This document shows positions 26,266-34,431 of a stretch of DNA of 64,000 bases, in pieces. Positions within the stretch are counted from its first letter, which is position 1. Each line of letters starts with the position of its first letter. Source of the DNA: Bacillota bacterium (lineage in GTDB: Bacteria > Bacillota > Sulfobacillia > JAJZYS01 > JAJYTV01); contig JAJYSJ010000002.1 in the NCBI GenBank assembly GCA_021793645.1, positions 66,003-130,002 of the forward strand, in the 5' to 3' direction. Both the position numbers and the translations under genes were made by a program. Below the pieces are notes generated by a model. The model saw nothing but the letters and a program-made list of their open reading frames with translations. It made no database searches and was not told the origin of the DNA.

Positions 26266-27501
26266 TTACACCTGGAACGCCCAGCGTCCCTTGTGCAGGA
26301 TTGGCACCTTCTTGCCGTCCCAGGCCTCAGCCGTCACATCCAGCTCGTCCGACCCGATCATGAAGTCGACGTGCGTCATGCTCTGGTTCGCGCCGGCCGC
26401 GAGCAGTTCGTCCTCGGACATGTCCTGGCCGCCGGCGAGGGAGGTCGCGTAGGCTCGGCCGATCGCCAGGTGGCAGGACGCATTCTCGTCGTAGAGCGTG
26501 TTGTAGTAAAGACGCCCGGATCTCGCGATCGGCGAGTCCTGGGAGACGAGGGCCGCCTCTCCGAGGCGCCGGCTGCCTTCGTCCGTCTCGATGATCGTAC
26601 GCAGCGTCTCGTAGCCGCTGTCCGCCGCGTACTTGACGATCTCCCCATTCCGCAGTTCCAGGCGGATGTTCTCCACCGTCACACCGTTGTAGTTGAGCGG
26701 CATCGTCGCGCGCACCGTGCCGTTCACCCCATCGCGCTTCGGAAGCGTGAAGACTTCCTCGGTCGGCATGTTCGGAACATACTGCGCACCGCTTTCACTT
26801 GTTCCGCCGCCGCCTCGCCAGACGTGGCCCTTCGGCAGCTCCAGGACGAGGTCCGTTCCAGGCCCTTCGTAATGCAGGGTCTTGATGGCGCACCGGGTGA
26901 GGAAGTCCGCGCGCTGCGCAAGGTCCGCACTGTGCTCGCGCCAGGCGGCAATCGGATCCTCCTGGTCAATGCGGCAGAGTCGGAACACATCTTCCCAAAG
27001 CTGCTCCAGGGCCTGGTCGGGTGACGCGTCAGGATAGACCTGGGCAGCCCACTGGGGGCTCGCCGGCGAGACAATCAGCCAGTTCGTCCGCGTGACCCTG
27101 TCCTCGTTGGACTTCTTGAGCGCCTTAGAAAGCGCCCGCGTGGCGCTTGCCAGCCGCTGCGGATCCACGTCCTTGAAGAGGTTCGGGGTCGGAGCATGCA
27201 CAGCGATGTACGCCGCCCTCTGGTCCACAAGGGTTTCCCGCATCGCAACGAGCCATTGCGGCACGTCCGCCAGCGCCTCGGCCGGTGCGTGCAAGTAGCG
27301 GATCAGGCTAACCCGGTCATCGTGCCAGTCGACAAACACGTCATAGGCCCCCGCTGCGTACGACTCGCGCACCAGCCGCCGGACGAACTCCGCGCCCTGC
27401 AGCTGCGCACTGATGTACACGCGTTGGCCTTTGTGCACGTTCACTCCCACCTGGGCTGCAACCCGGGCATAGAGGTCAAGGTTCTCCGCGAAAGACCGCA
27501 T
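26266..27501 (-). CDS. M29-family aminopeptidase, copy 2 (middle)
   Basis: A 411-residue paralogue of the two flanking genes, with the same start (MRSFAENLDLYARV) and the complete ligand set: Glu in NIRLELRNGE, Glu in RRLGEAALV, HLAIGRAY and MTHVDFMIG. A Gly-rich segment (RGGGGTSESG) near 220 is unique to this copy. The ATG at 27501 has GGAGG seven bases before it. The copies diverge clearly outside the active site, so the duplication is not recent. They may differ in peptide preference or regulation. Confidence 0.93.
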   Translation of the reverse strand: MRSFAENLDLYARVAAQVGVNVHKGQRVYISAQLQGAEFVRRLVRESYAAGAYDVFVDWHDDRVSLIRYLHAPAEALADVPQWLVAMRETLVDQRAAYIAVHAPTPNLFKDVDPQRLASATRALSKALKKSNEDRVTRTNWLIVSPASPQWAAQVYPDASPDQALEQLWEDVFRLCRIDQEDPIAAWREHSADLAQRADFLTRCAIKTLHYEGPGTDLVLELPKGHVWRGGGGTSESGAQYVPNMPTEEVFTLPKRDGVNGTVRATMPLNYNGVTVENIRLELRNGEIVKYAADSGYETLRTIIETDEGSRRLGEAALVSQDSPIARSGRLYYNTLYDENASCHLAIGRAYATSLAGGQDMSEDELLAAGANQSMTHVDFMIGSDELDVTAEAWDGKKVPILHKGRWAFQV

Positions 27502-27575
27502 GGACTGCCTCCAGATCTGCCGCCGCGGCGCGCCGCCGGCGGAGTGTAATCACGCTGCTCCTCTGCGCAGATCTC

Positions 27576-28805
27576 CTAGAACGCCCAGCGCCCCTTGCGC
27601 AGGATCGGTACCTTCGAGCCGTCGAAGCCCTCCGCAGTCACGTCCAGCTCATCCGAGCCGATCATGAAATCGACGTGGGTCATGCTGCAGTTGGCGCCGG
27701 CCGCGAGCATCTCTTCGTCGGACATCTCCTGCCCGCCCGCAATGCAGGCCGGGATCGCCGCGCCGATCGCGAGGTGGCAGGACGCGTTCTCATCGTAGAG
27801 CGTGTTGTAGAAAAGACGCCCCGATTGCGCGATTGGGGAGTCCTGCGAGACGAGCGCGACTTCCCCGAGGCGGCGGCTGCCCTCGTCCGTCTCGATGATC
27901 GAGCGCAGCGCCTCATGGCCGCTGTCCGCCGCATAGTTGACGATCTCTCCGTCATGCAGTTCGAGGCGAATGTTCCTGATCGTCACCCCGTTGTAGTTGA
28001 GCGGCAGCGTCGCCCGCACCGTGCCGTGCACGCCGTTGCGCTTCGGCACCGAGAAGGTTTCCTCGGTCGGCATATTGGCGACGTAGCGCGTGCCCGTATC
28101 GCTCGTCATCTCTGCAGTGGACCAGCGGTGGCCCTTCGGCAGCTCGATGACGAGGTCTGTGCCGGGACCGTCATAGTGCAGGCTCTTGAAGGCCTGTCGG
28201 TTCAGGAAATCAGCGCGCCGCGTGAGGTCCCCGATATGCGCACGCCAGGCGGCAATCGGATCCTCCTGGTCGATGCGGCAAAGCTGAAAGAGGTCGTTCC
28301 AAAGCAGCGCAAGCGCCTGCTCCGGAATCTCGTTCGGGTATACCTTCGCCGCCCACTCGGCGCTCGCCGTCGCCATGCCAAGCCAGTTCGTCTTCGAGAC
28401 CCTGTCGTCGTTGGCGTGCTTGGTCGCCTCGCGCATCGCGCGCGTTGCGCTGGCCAGCCGCTGCGGATCCACATCCTTGTAGAGGTCTGGGGTCGGTGCA
28501 AGCACGGTCATGTGCGCCGCACGCTGCTCTACCAGGGTTTCGTACTTCTGCACGAGCCACTGCGGCACATCTGTGAGCGCCTCTGTCGGGGCCATCTGGT
28601 AACGGGTTAGGTTGACCTTGTCATCGGACCAGTCGACATGCACGTCGTACGCCCCCACCGCGTACGCCTCGCGCACCAGTCGCCGGACGTACTCCGCCCC
28701 CTGCAGGGACGACCTGATGAAGACCCGCTGACCTTTCTGGACGTTCAACCCCACCTGAATCGCAAGCCGGGCGTAGAGATCGAGATTCTCGTCGAAGGAA
28801 CGCAT
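27576..28805 (-). CDS. M29-family aminopeptidase, copy 3 (first in order), conserved Tyr missing
   Basis: A 409-residue paralogue. The ATG at 28805 is seven to eight bases after AAGGAGG and matches the start of the sister copies; a longer in-frame reading to 28874 is rejected. Glu residues, His and the HVDFMIG ligands are kept, but the segment HLAIGxAY reads HLAIGAAI, so the Tyr counted as an active-site/metal residue in M29 enzymes is Ile, and the next residues also differ (PACIAGG). It may have low or altered activity. Being first in the row, it is closest to the operon promoter. Confidence 0.9.
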   Translation of the reverse strand: MRSFDENLDLYARLAIQVGLNVQKGQRVFIRSSLQGAEYVRRLVREAYAVGAYDVHVDWSDDKVNLTRYQMAPTEALTDVPQWLVQKYETLVEQRAAHMTVLAPTPDLYKDVDPQRLASATRAMREATKHANDDRVSKTNWLGMATASAEWAAKVYPNEIPEQALALLWNDLFQLCRIDQEDPIAAWRAHIGDLTRRADFLNRQAFKSLHYDGPGTDLVIELPKGHRWSTAEMTSDTGTRYVANMPTEETFSVPKRNGVHGTVRATLPLNYNGVTIRNIRLELHDGEIVNYAADSGHEALRSIIETDEGSRRLGEVALVSQDSPIAQSGRLFYNTLYDENASCHLAIGAAIPACIAGGQEMSDEEMLAAGANCSMTHVDFMIGSDELDVTAEGFDGSKVPILRKGRWAF

Positions 28806-28977
28806 GGGTTGCCTCCTTGCATGCCGCCAGGAACGCTTTGCCGTCCGGCAGTAGTCGTTGGCGAGCCCGCTCAAGGAATCCTGCTAGGTTGGGAAAGCGC
28901 TGTACACTTGCGTCGCCTGGTCTTCTGCCCCAATCTCCCCTCGAGAGTGTCGGCTACCTGCTTGCCGACATGGCTCA

Positions 28978-29020
28978 AAAGCGAGCGGAAGGTCGCCCTA
29001 GGGCGCCTTCCGCTCGCTTT
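28978..29020 (-). terminator. Terminator after the DarA-like gene
   Basis: Arms AAGCGAGCGGAAGG and CCTTCCGCTCGCTT enclose an inner GCCC/GGGC stem, giving a long hairpin 23 bases after the stop at 29043. On the minus strand it ends in CTTTTGAG, a short T-run, so an intrinsic terminator is likely. Confidence 0.7.
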
Positions 29021-29042
29021 CGTGCCGAACAGGATCTCCCGT

Positions 29043-29342
29043 CTAAAACCGCAGATCGAGCGTGAGCGGCAATACGAAGACGACCGTCCCGACTTCCGCT
29101 TCGTGCGGCGCCGGACGCTCGGCGCTGCCTGCCGCGTCGCGGATCTCTCCGACGATCTCGTCCACTTCCTCGGGCGGTGTGACCAGCAAGAGCACCGTCG
29201 TGCCGCGGCGCATGAAACCTCCCTGGGCCGTCAGGCGCGTAAACCGCCTGTCCTGGTGGCGCAGGCGCGCCTCCACGCGCTGCACGCGGGCCTCTGGCAC
29301 CACTGCGAGGATGCACTTTTTCTCCTCCGCCTCCTGTGCCAC
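29043..29342 (-). CDS. darA: Cyclic-di-AMP receptor-like protein (DUF970/DarA family)
   Basis: A 99-residue PII-like protein. It begins with ILAVVPEARVQRVEARL, has FTRLTAQGGFMRRGTTVLL, where the GGF-x-x-x-GxTT signature of DarA/PstA-type cyclic-di-AMP receptors is nearly complete, and ends with PLTLDLRF. Family members are cytosolic trimers that bind cyclic-di-AMP; their partners are poorly known. It is encoded 28 bases downstream of dnaE2 on the same strand and may be read through from that SOS operon, or have its own promoter. The family call rests on the GGF region and the length. Confidence 0.8.
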   Translation of the reverse strand: MAQEAEEKKCILAVVPEARVQRVEARLRHQDRRFTRLTAQGGFMRRGTTVLLLVTPPEEVDEIVGEIRDAAGSAERPAPHEAEVGTVVFVLPLTLDLRF

Positions 29343-29370
29343 CGTGACTCCCCCTACACCCTATCGCCCC

Positions 29371-32300
29371 TCATTGTACGCGCAGGCGGGGCAACGGCTC
29401 AAAGAGTTCCCGCGCTTGCACCGTCACGCCTCTTCCCTGGCGCTCTACCCGCCCGTGTACGCCCAGCACCGGCGGGTGGTCGCCGAACAGGAGATCTCCC
29501 TGCAGGCGGTAGACCTCCTCGAAGGCGACGAGGTCCAGCAGTCCCGTCTCATCCTCCAGCATGAAGAAGGCGACCACCCGTCCACTGCGCGTCGGCGGCC
29601 GGTGCGGGCGGAAGAGCACACCAGCGACCGAGACCTCCGCACGGTGGCGCAGGCGGCGTACCTGCGCGACAGGCCGGATGCCCTTGCCTTGCAATTGGGC
29701 GCGCACCTGGAGCATCAGGTGTGCCGGGCCGCGTAGTCCCAGCACCGCCTCCTGGCGCCAGAAGCGCTGCCAGGCGGGGAAGTCCGGAATGTCGGGCGGC
29801 GCCTCGGGGAAGAGTCCCCTGCCATGCGTCAGCCGCCCAGCCTGCCATAAAAGGCGACGGCGGTTGCGGTCCAGGCGGTCCAGTGCCCCCGCATCGACGA
29901 GCGCCTGCAGCTCGTCGGTGCTGAGCCCCGTCCGCCCCGCGAGGTCTGCAAGCGAACGGAAGGGCCCTTCGCCGCGCGCCGCAAGGATCGCCTGCTCCCC
30001 CTGCGGCCCCAGGCTCCGCACGGCGCACAATCCGACCCGTACCCGTCCGTCGGCCTCGACGCGGTAGAGACTCTCCGAGCGCGCGATGTCGAGTGGCGCG
30101 AAGCGCACCCCGCGTCGCATTGCCTCGGCAACCAGGATGTGCGGCGGGTAGTAGCCCATCGGCTGCTGTGAGAGGAGTGCCGCGAAGAGCGCCTCGGGCC
30201 GCCGCGCCGAGAGCTGCGCCGTGCGCAGCGCCGTGTGCGCGAAGGCGGCGGCATGCGCCTCGGGAAAGCCGTAGCTCGCGTATCCCTCAAGCATTCGGAA
30301 GATCTCCTGCGCCACAGCCTCATCTGTGCCGCCCGCCGTCGCCTGCGCGACGAACCGCTCCCCAATCGAAGCCATCTCCCGCGCCGAACGAGCATGGGTC
30401 ATGACGCGGCGCAGTTGGTCCGCCTCTCCCGGCGAGAAGCCGCCGATCTCCGTCGCGATCTCGATCACCTGCTCCTGAAAGAGCACGACGCCGTATGTCT
30501 TCTCGAGGATCGGCCGGAGGCGCGGGTCGAGGTAGGATACCTCCTCCTTGCCCGCCCGGCGACGAAGGTACGGACCAACCATGTTCCCCTTGATCGGGCC
30601 CGGTCGGATGATCGCGATCGCATGTACGATGTCCTCGAAGCCCCGCGCGCCCATTCTCCCCTGCAAGGCCCTCTGCGCGGGGCTCTCCAGCTGGAACAGC
30701 CCGAGCGTCTCGCCGCGGGCGACCAGTTCGATGGCCAAAGGGTCCTCTGCAGCACGCGCGTCGCGCAGCTCCGGCGCCGTCTTGTACGCCTCATCGAGCG
30801 CCGCCAGCGTACGCAGGCTGAGGAGGTCGAACTTGAGAAAGCCGAGATCCTCCACGTCCACCTTGTCAAACGGCACGATCGCGACGCCCTTCGCAGACCG
30901 CTGGCGCGGCGCGATGTCGCTGAGGGCGCCACGGCTCACAACGAGCCCCCCGAGGTGCGTGCCGAGGTGGCGCGGCAGGCCGGCAACGGCTGCGCAGGCC
31001 CGCAGCAGCAGGCCGAGGCGCTGCGGACCGATCGGCGACGCCTGCAGTTCCGGAAAGAGGTCCCAGCGCTCGGCGATCGCGTCGGCCGGCAGCCAGGGGA
31101 GCCTCCGCTGCACCTCCTTGACCTCTGCTTCCGGAAAACCGAGCGCCTTGCCGAGGTCACGCACCGCGGAGCGCGCTTGGAACGTCTGGTAGGTGGCGAC
31201 CCCAGCGACGTGCTCCTCGCCGTAGGTGCGGAAGAGGTAGTCGGCCACGCGGTCCCGTGCACGGTGGTCGAAGTCGAGGTCGATGTCGGGGCGCTCGGCG
31301 CGCTCGCGGCTGAGGAAGCGCTCGAAGAGGAGCCGCCGCGCGATCGGGTCCACTTCCGTGATCTCAAGGCAGTAGGCCACGGCAGAGTCGGCGGCGGATC
31401 CCCGTCCGGCGAAGCGGATCCCCTCGCGCTGCGCAAAGTGAACGACGTCCCAGACGAGCAGGAAGTAGTCGGCGAACCCCAGGTCCTCGATTGTGCGCAG
31501 TTCGTGCTCGAGGCGGCGCCCCACCTCGCCGTCCGTCCTGCCGTAGCGGCGCTGCGCTCCCTCGTACGTGAGACGGCGCAGCTCTCCCTCCGGCGTCTTC
31601 GTGGGGGGCAGCGGGAACGATGGATAGAGGCGGACGCCGAAGCTGAGCGCCGGTGCGCAGCGCGCAGCGATCTCGTCCGTTGCCCCTAGAAGCTCCGGGC
31701 GGTCCCTATAGCGCTCTGCCGCCTCCTGCGGCGAGAGCAGGTAGCGCTCGCCGTTCAGCGGGCGCTCGGGGTGCAGTTCATCGACCGTGATGCCCAAGCG
31801 CACGCACGTCAGGAGGTCATGCACCCAGAAGTCCTCGCGTTCCAGGTGATGCACGTCGCAGCTCGCGACCTCCGGGATCGATAGGTGGCGCGCCAGTTGA
31901 GAGAGTCCCGCCTCGAGCGCCGCGTCCCCGGGCAGGCCGCCGCGCTGGACTTCGACGTAGAAACGGTTTGGAAACGCATCGCGCAGCGTTCTGAGCGCTT
32001 CCTCCGCGCGCTCCCCGGAGCGGTCCAGAAGCGCCCGGGCCGCAGCACCCTTGCGACAGCCCGAAAGTGCGATCAGCCCCTCCTCGCGTCGCAGCGCGGA
32101 GAGGGGCATGCGCGGTCGGCCGCGTGTGGAGCCGAGATGCGCTGCTGTCAGGGCTCGGCAGAGGCCGGCATAGCCGTCTGGTCCCATCGCGAGCAGCGTA
32201 AGGTGCGATCCGTCGAGCAGTTCCACCTCCGCACCCGCGATCGGGCGGATGCCGGCTTGCAGCGCGGCGCGGTGCAGTGCGACGACGCCGCTGACACTGC

Positions 32301-32418
32301 TGTGGTCGGTGAGGGCGAGCGCCGGAAACCCGAGCTCCGCAGCGCGCCGCACGAGCGCCTCTGGGCTCGCAGCACCGTCGAGAAGCGAGAAAGCCGAGTG
32401 CACATGAAGGTGCACCAA
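29371..32418 (-). CDS. dnaE2: Error-prone DNA polymerase III alpha subunit (DnaE2/ImuC)
   Basis: A 1015-residue C-family polymerase, shorter than replicative DnaE. It has an N-terminal PHP domain (HLHVHSAFSLLDGA at the start; LTDHSS), the palm with the catalytic pair in RPDIDLDFD near 400, and C-terminal HhH and OB domains. The TTG at 32418 has GGGAGG nine bases upstream. It lies behind imuB and a DUF6504 gene in an operon with a LexA box, the set-up of the SOS mutasome that performs mutagenic translesion synthesis with ImuB at the sliding clamp. No imuA gene is present. Confidence 0.93.
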   Translation of the reverse strand: MVHLHVHSAFSLLDGAASPEALVRRAAELGFPALALTDHSSVSGVVALHRAALQAGIRPIAGAEVELLDGSHLTLLAMGPDGYAGLCRALTAAHLGSTRGRPRMPLSALRREEGLIALSGCRKGAAARALLDRSGERAEEALRTLRDAFPNRFYVEVQRGGLPGDAALEAGLSQLARHLSIPEVASCDVHHLEREDFWVHDLLTCVRLGITVDELHPERPLNGERYLLSPQEAAERYRDRPELLGATDEIAARCAPALSFGVRLYPSFPLPPTKTPEGELRRLTYEGAQRRYGRTDGEVGRRLEHELRTIEDLGFADYFLLVWDVVHFAQREGIRFAGRGSAADSAVAYCLEITEVDPIARRLLFERFLSRERAERPDIDLDFDHRARDRVADYLFRTYGEEHVAGVATYQTFQARSAVRDLGKALGFPEAEVKEVQRRLPWLPADAIAERWDLFPELQASPIGPQRLGLLLRACAAVAGLPRHLGTHLGGLVVSRGALSDIAPRQRSAKGVAIVPFDKVDVEDLGFLKFDLLSLRTLAALDEAYKTAPELRDARAAEDPLAIELVARGETLGLFQLESPAQRALQGRMGARGFEDIVHAIAIIRPGPIKGNMVGPYLRRRAGKEEVSYLDPRLRPILEKTYGVVLFQEQVIEIATEIGGFSPGEADQLRRVMTHARSAREMASIGERFVAQATAGGTDEAVAQEIFRMLEGYASYGFPEAHAAAFAHTALRTAQLSARRPEALFAALLSQQPMGYYPPHILVAEAMRRGVRFAPLDIARSESLYRVEADGRVRVGLCAVRSLGPQGEQAILAARGEGPFRSLADLAGRTGLSTDELQALVDAGALDRLDRNRRRLLWQAGRLTHGRGLFPEAPPDIPDFPAWQRFWRQEAVLGLRGPAHLMLQVRAQLQGKGIRPVAQVRRLRHRAEVSVAGVLFRPHRPPTRSGRVVAFFMLEDETGLLDLVAFEEVYRLQGDLLFGDHPPVLGVHGRVERQGRGVTVQARELFEPLPRLRVQ

Positions 32419-32445
32419 GGACGCCGCCTCCCGCTCGGCAAAGTT

Positions 32446-32694
32446 TCAGTCGTAGCTGCGCGTCAACGTCCAGTTGCGGCTGGTAAGGTCGAAGAGCAGT
32501 TCAAAGACGCCGCCTCCTTCGGTCTCGACGCGGTAGACCTGGCGGTCTCCCTTGCCCTCCCACCACTCGCCGGCCTCACGCCATACCTCGAGTATCCGCG
32601 AGACGCGGTGCTGATCCCGGTACCGGAAGAGGATCGGAGCGCCATCCTGCCGTGCAGCAACCTTGACCGGTCGGTTGACGAGTCGAGACATCAC
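32446..32694 (-). CDS. DUF6504-type small protein of the imuB-dnaE2 operon
   Basis: An 82-residue protein with a small beta-rich pattern: FRYRDQHRVSRILEVWREAGEWW, then RQVYRVETEGG and a C-terminal FELLFDLTSRNWTLTR. Proteins of this type (DUF6504) are found beside imuB and dnaE2 in other bacteria; the role is not established. The GTG at 32694 follows AAGGAGG after six bases, with an ATG as the next codon. It starts 11 bases after imuB and ends 27 bases before dnaE2, so it is in the SOS operon. It may bind DNA or ImuB, which is inference. Confidence 0.8.
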   Translation of the reverse strand: MMSRLVNRPVKVAARQDGAPILFRYRDQHRVSRILEVWREAGEWWEGKGDRQVYRVETEGGGVFELLFDLTSRNWTLTRSYD

Positions 32695-32705
32695 GTTCTC
32701 CTCCT

Positions 32706-33833
32706 TCAGCGCACTGCGTCTACGGACGTGCGACGGTATGGGTCGAAGAAGGCCAAGCGGCGCTCGCGCGCGGGCAGCTGCGGCACTGCCACGATGCGCG
32801 GCTTCGGTGCGCGCGCACGCACCGGGTAGAAGAGTCCCGGCTCGGCCTGTGCAGCCGCCTCCGCGCGCGACGGCGTGAGGCGCAAGGAGATCTCCCGCAA
32901 AGGCCCGTGCACCGCGGTCAGGGCAAGTCCGAGGACGGTTGCCTCGAGGCGGGCGCGCTGGCGAGTCGGGCGCAGGAGTTCTCGCCGGCGCAGCGTCTCT
33001 TCCCCAGCCTCATCCGCGAGGCGGACCTCTACCGCCCCGATCGCCGGGAGGCCGCCGCGTCGTGCGGAAAGTGCCTCGAGACCGTCCGAGACGGCACGCA
33101 CCAACTCCGCCTGCGCCTCGCAGGGGGCACCGTCGTAGCGACGCCGCCAGCCGAGTTCCGGCGCTTCGGCCTCCGGGCGGTAGCCCGTCGGCTCCTCGCC
33201 GCGGACGAAGGCCGAGAGCTCCCGCGCCGACGCGCCGATCTGTTCCCAAAGCGTCCCGGGACCGATCTCGCTCAGGTCGCCGACGCGCGTCATGCCGAGG
33301 CGCTCAAGTCGGCGGATCGTGGCGCCGGGCACCCATCCGAGCGCCGTGAGCGGCAGGTCCTGCCGCTCCCCGGCGCAGATCTCGCCGCCGTCTGCCAGGC
33401 GGCGGGCGCCGCCGCGAACGAGCGCCTGCGCCTCATGCAGGCTGCGGCCACTCGCGATGCGCGCCCACCAGCCAAGCCCACGCAGGGCGGAGAGCACTGC
33501 CCCTGGATCCGTTCCGGGCCACATCTCCGCCGCCGCTGCCCCGGTGCCGCAATCCATCCAGCTGCGCGCATGCAGCAGGAGGCGCTCCCCCAGCGCATCC
33601 TGCAAGTCCTGGCAGGTCTCGGCGCCGGGATCGCGGCGCCAGAGCGCCCCGAGGTTCAAAAGCGCGGCGGGCGACAACTCGTCGCCCACGTGGAGGCCGG
33701 CTGCCGCTGCCTCCGCCGAGAGGTCGGCGACGCGGCGCCCATCGAGCACGACGAGCGACCGGCCGCGCAACGCCGGTTCGCGCTCCTGCAGCACCTGTGT
33801 CCGCATCCCTGAAACCTCGACGTAGACCAGCAT
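32706..33833 (-). CDS. imuB: ImuB-like inactive Y-family polymerase
   Basis: A 375-residue protein with the Y-family fold (HhH near 170-215, little finger after 240) but no catalytic carboxylates: the N terminus is MLVYVEVSGMR in place of the D-x-D region and RSWMDCGTGA stands where SIDEA should be. This fits ImuB, a scaffold that tethers DnaE2 to the beta clamp. The C-terminal RERRLAFFDP may be the clamp-binding peptide. The ATG at 33833 follows GGAGGAGG. It is the first gene of the SOS operon, with a LexA box over its start of transcription. Confidence 0.85.
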   Translation of the reverse strand: MLVYVEVSGMRTQVLQEREPALRGRSLVVLDGRRVADLSAEAAAAGLHVGDELSPAALLNLGALWRRDPGAETCQDLQDALGERLLLHARSWMDCGTGAAAAEMWPGTDPGAVLSALRGLGWWARIASGRSLHEAQALVRGGARRLADGGEICAGERQDLPLTALGWVPGATIRRLERLGMTRVGDLSEIGPGTLWEQIGASARELSAFVRGEEPTGYRPEAEAPELGWRRRYDGAPCEAQAELVRAVSDGLEALSARRGGLPAIGAVEVRLADEAGEETLRRRELLRPTRQRARLEATVLGLALTAVHGPLREISLRLTPSRAEAAAQAEPGLFYPVRARAPKPRIVAVPQLPARERRLAFFDPYRRTSVDAVR

Positions 33834-33855
33834 CGAGCGCCCTCCTCCGGGAAAC

Positions 33856-33869
33856 AGAACATTTGTTCG
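33856..33869 (-). promoter_or_regulatory. LexA (DinR) SOS box of the imuB operon
   Basis: AGAACATTTGTTCG contains the perfect GAAC-N4-GTTC palindrome of the Bacillus/Actinobacteria LexA box (CGAAC-N4-GTTCG), with one flanking mismatch. It lies seven bases downstream of the -10 element, over the likely transcription start, and 23 bases before the imuB ATG. LexA binding here should repress the operon until DNA damage. Confidence 0.85.
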
Positions 33870-33876
33870 TTATCGC

Positions 33877-33906
33877 AGTATAGGCTCCCCCTGGCTGAGG
33901 CGTCAA
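33877..33906 (-). promoter_or_regulatory. Promoter of the imuB-DUF6504-dnaE2 operon
   Basis: On the minus strand -35 TTGACG (33901-33906) and -10 TATACT (33877-33882) are separated by 18 bases. Both are one mismatch from consensus. The LexA box follows directly. Confidence 0.8.
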
Positions 33907-33920
33907 GCGCAGCACAGCGC

Positions 33921-33954
33921 AAAAAAATGCCGCCCTCCCCAGAAGGAGGGCGGC
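33921..33954 (-). terminator. Intrinsic terminator after the small membrane protein gene
   Basis: A ten-base perfect stem (33929-33938 and 33945-33954) with a six-base loop is followed on the minus strand by A and seven T residues. This is the clearest Rho-independent terminator in the window. It insulates the imuB promoter from the gene at 33988. Confidence 0.9.
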
Positions 33955-33987
33955 TCGTCGGGAAGCCTTTAGCGGCCTAGCATCCGT

Positions 33988-34155
33988 TCAGGCAATGAAG
34001 CTGTAGATCCAAAGAAAGACTGCAACGGTTATGACGCCAACGAGAATGGCGATGACGCCGGGGGACCCAGTGGGCGTCTTGTCGGAGGCCGCCAGGGCAA
34101 CCTGTCCAAGCGACATCGCAACGAGAAAGACGATTCCGAAGAGCCAGCGGCGCAA
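33988..34155 (-). CDS. Small membrane protein, 55 residues
   Basis: The TTG at 34155 follows AGGAGG after about eight bases; a longer in-frame ATG lies upstream of the promoter and is rejected. The product has a first hydrophobic segment resembling a signal peptide (LFGIVFLVAMSLGQVALAA, with a possible AxA cleavage site), a short polar linker (SDKTPTGSPG) and a second membrane helix (VIAILVGVITVAVFLWIYSFIA). It is monocistronic, with an extended -10 promoter and a strong terminator, so it appears to be an independently expressed gene. Function unknown. Confidence 0.65.
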   Translation of the reverse strand: MRRWLFGIVFLVAMSLGQVALAASDKTPTGSPGVIAILVGVITVAVFLWIYSFIA

Positions 34156-34183
34156 ATCTCCCACCTCCTGAACTCCGAAACGT

Positions 34184-34192
34184 ATTGTATCA
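34184..34192 (-). promoter_or_regulatory. Extended -10 promoter of the small membrane protein gene
   Basis: The minus strand reads TGATACAAT, an extended -10 with one mismatch in the hexamer; the -35 (ATGAGC at 17 bases) is poor. It lies 28 bases before the TTG start at 34155. Confidence 0.5.
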
Positions 34193-34348
34193 GAAAACGT
34201 CCAAAGGCTCATGGTCATTCGCGACGAAGACATTTCCAGGCGGCCGATGGGCTCGTCCTAAAACACGTCATCTCAAAGTGGCGACGGACGGCACGGCGAC
34301 GGAAGGTGTCGGACCAGGGTTCAGAGAAATTACCTGTACGAATGCGCA

Positions 34349-34368
34349 GTGCATTTAGTAAAATGCAC
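34349..34368 (+). promoter_or_regulatory. Palindromic operator candidate over the DUF2203 promoter
   Basis: GTGCATTT and AAATGCAC form a perfect eight-base inverted repeat with a four-base centre. The centre and right arm overlap a -10-like TAAAAT (34359-34364). A dimeric repressor could bind here; the cognate regulator is not visible. Confidence 0.45.
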
Positions 34369-34431
34369 GGAAGGGATCTTCGGGGCGCTCCTGCCTGAAA
34401 TCCCAGCGAGCGCAGTGGGAGGTGCTCCGCA

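Noticed and set aside
30235-31689. A 484-codon plus-strand frame opposite dnaE2
   Set aside because: It lies wholly inside the polymerase gene, with shadow-type composition and no recognisable domain or ribosome site.
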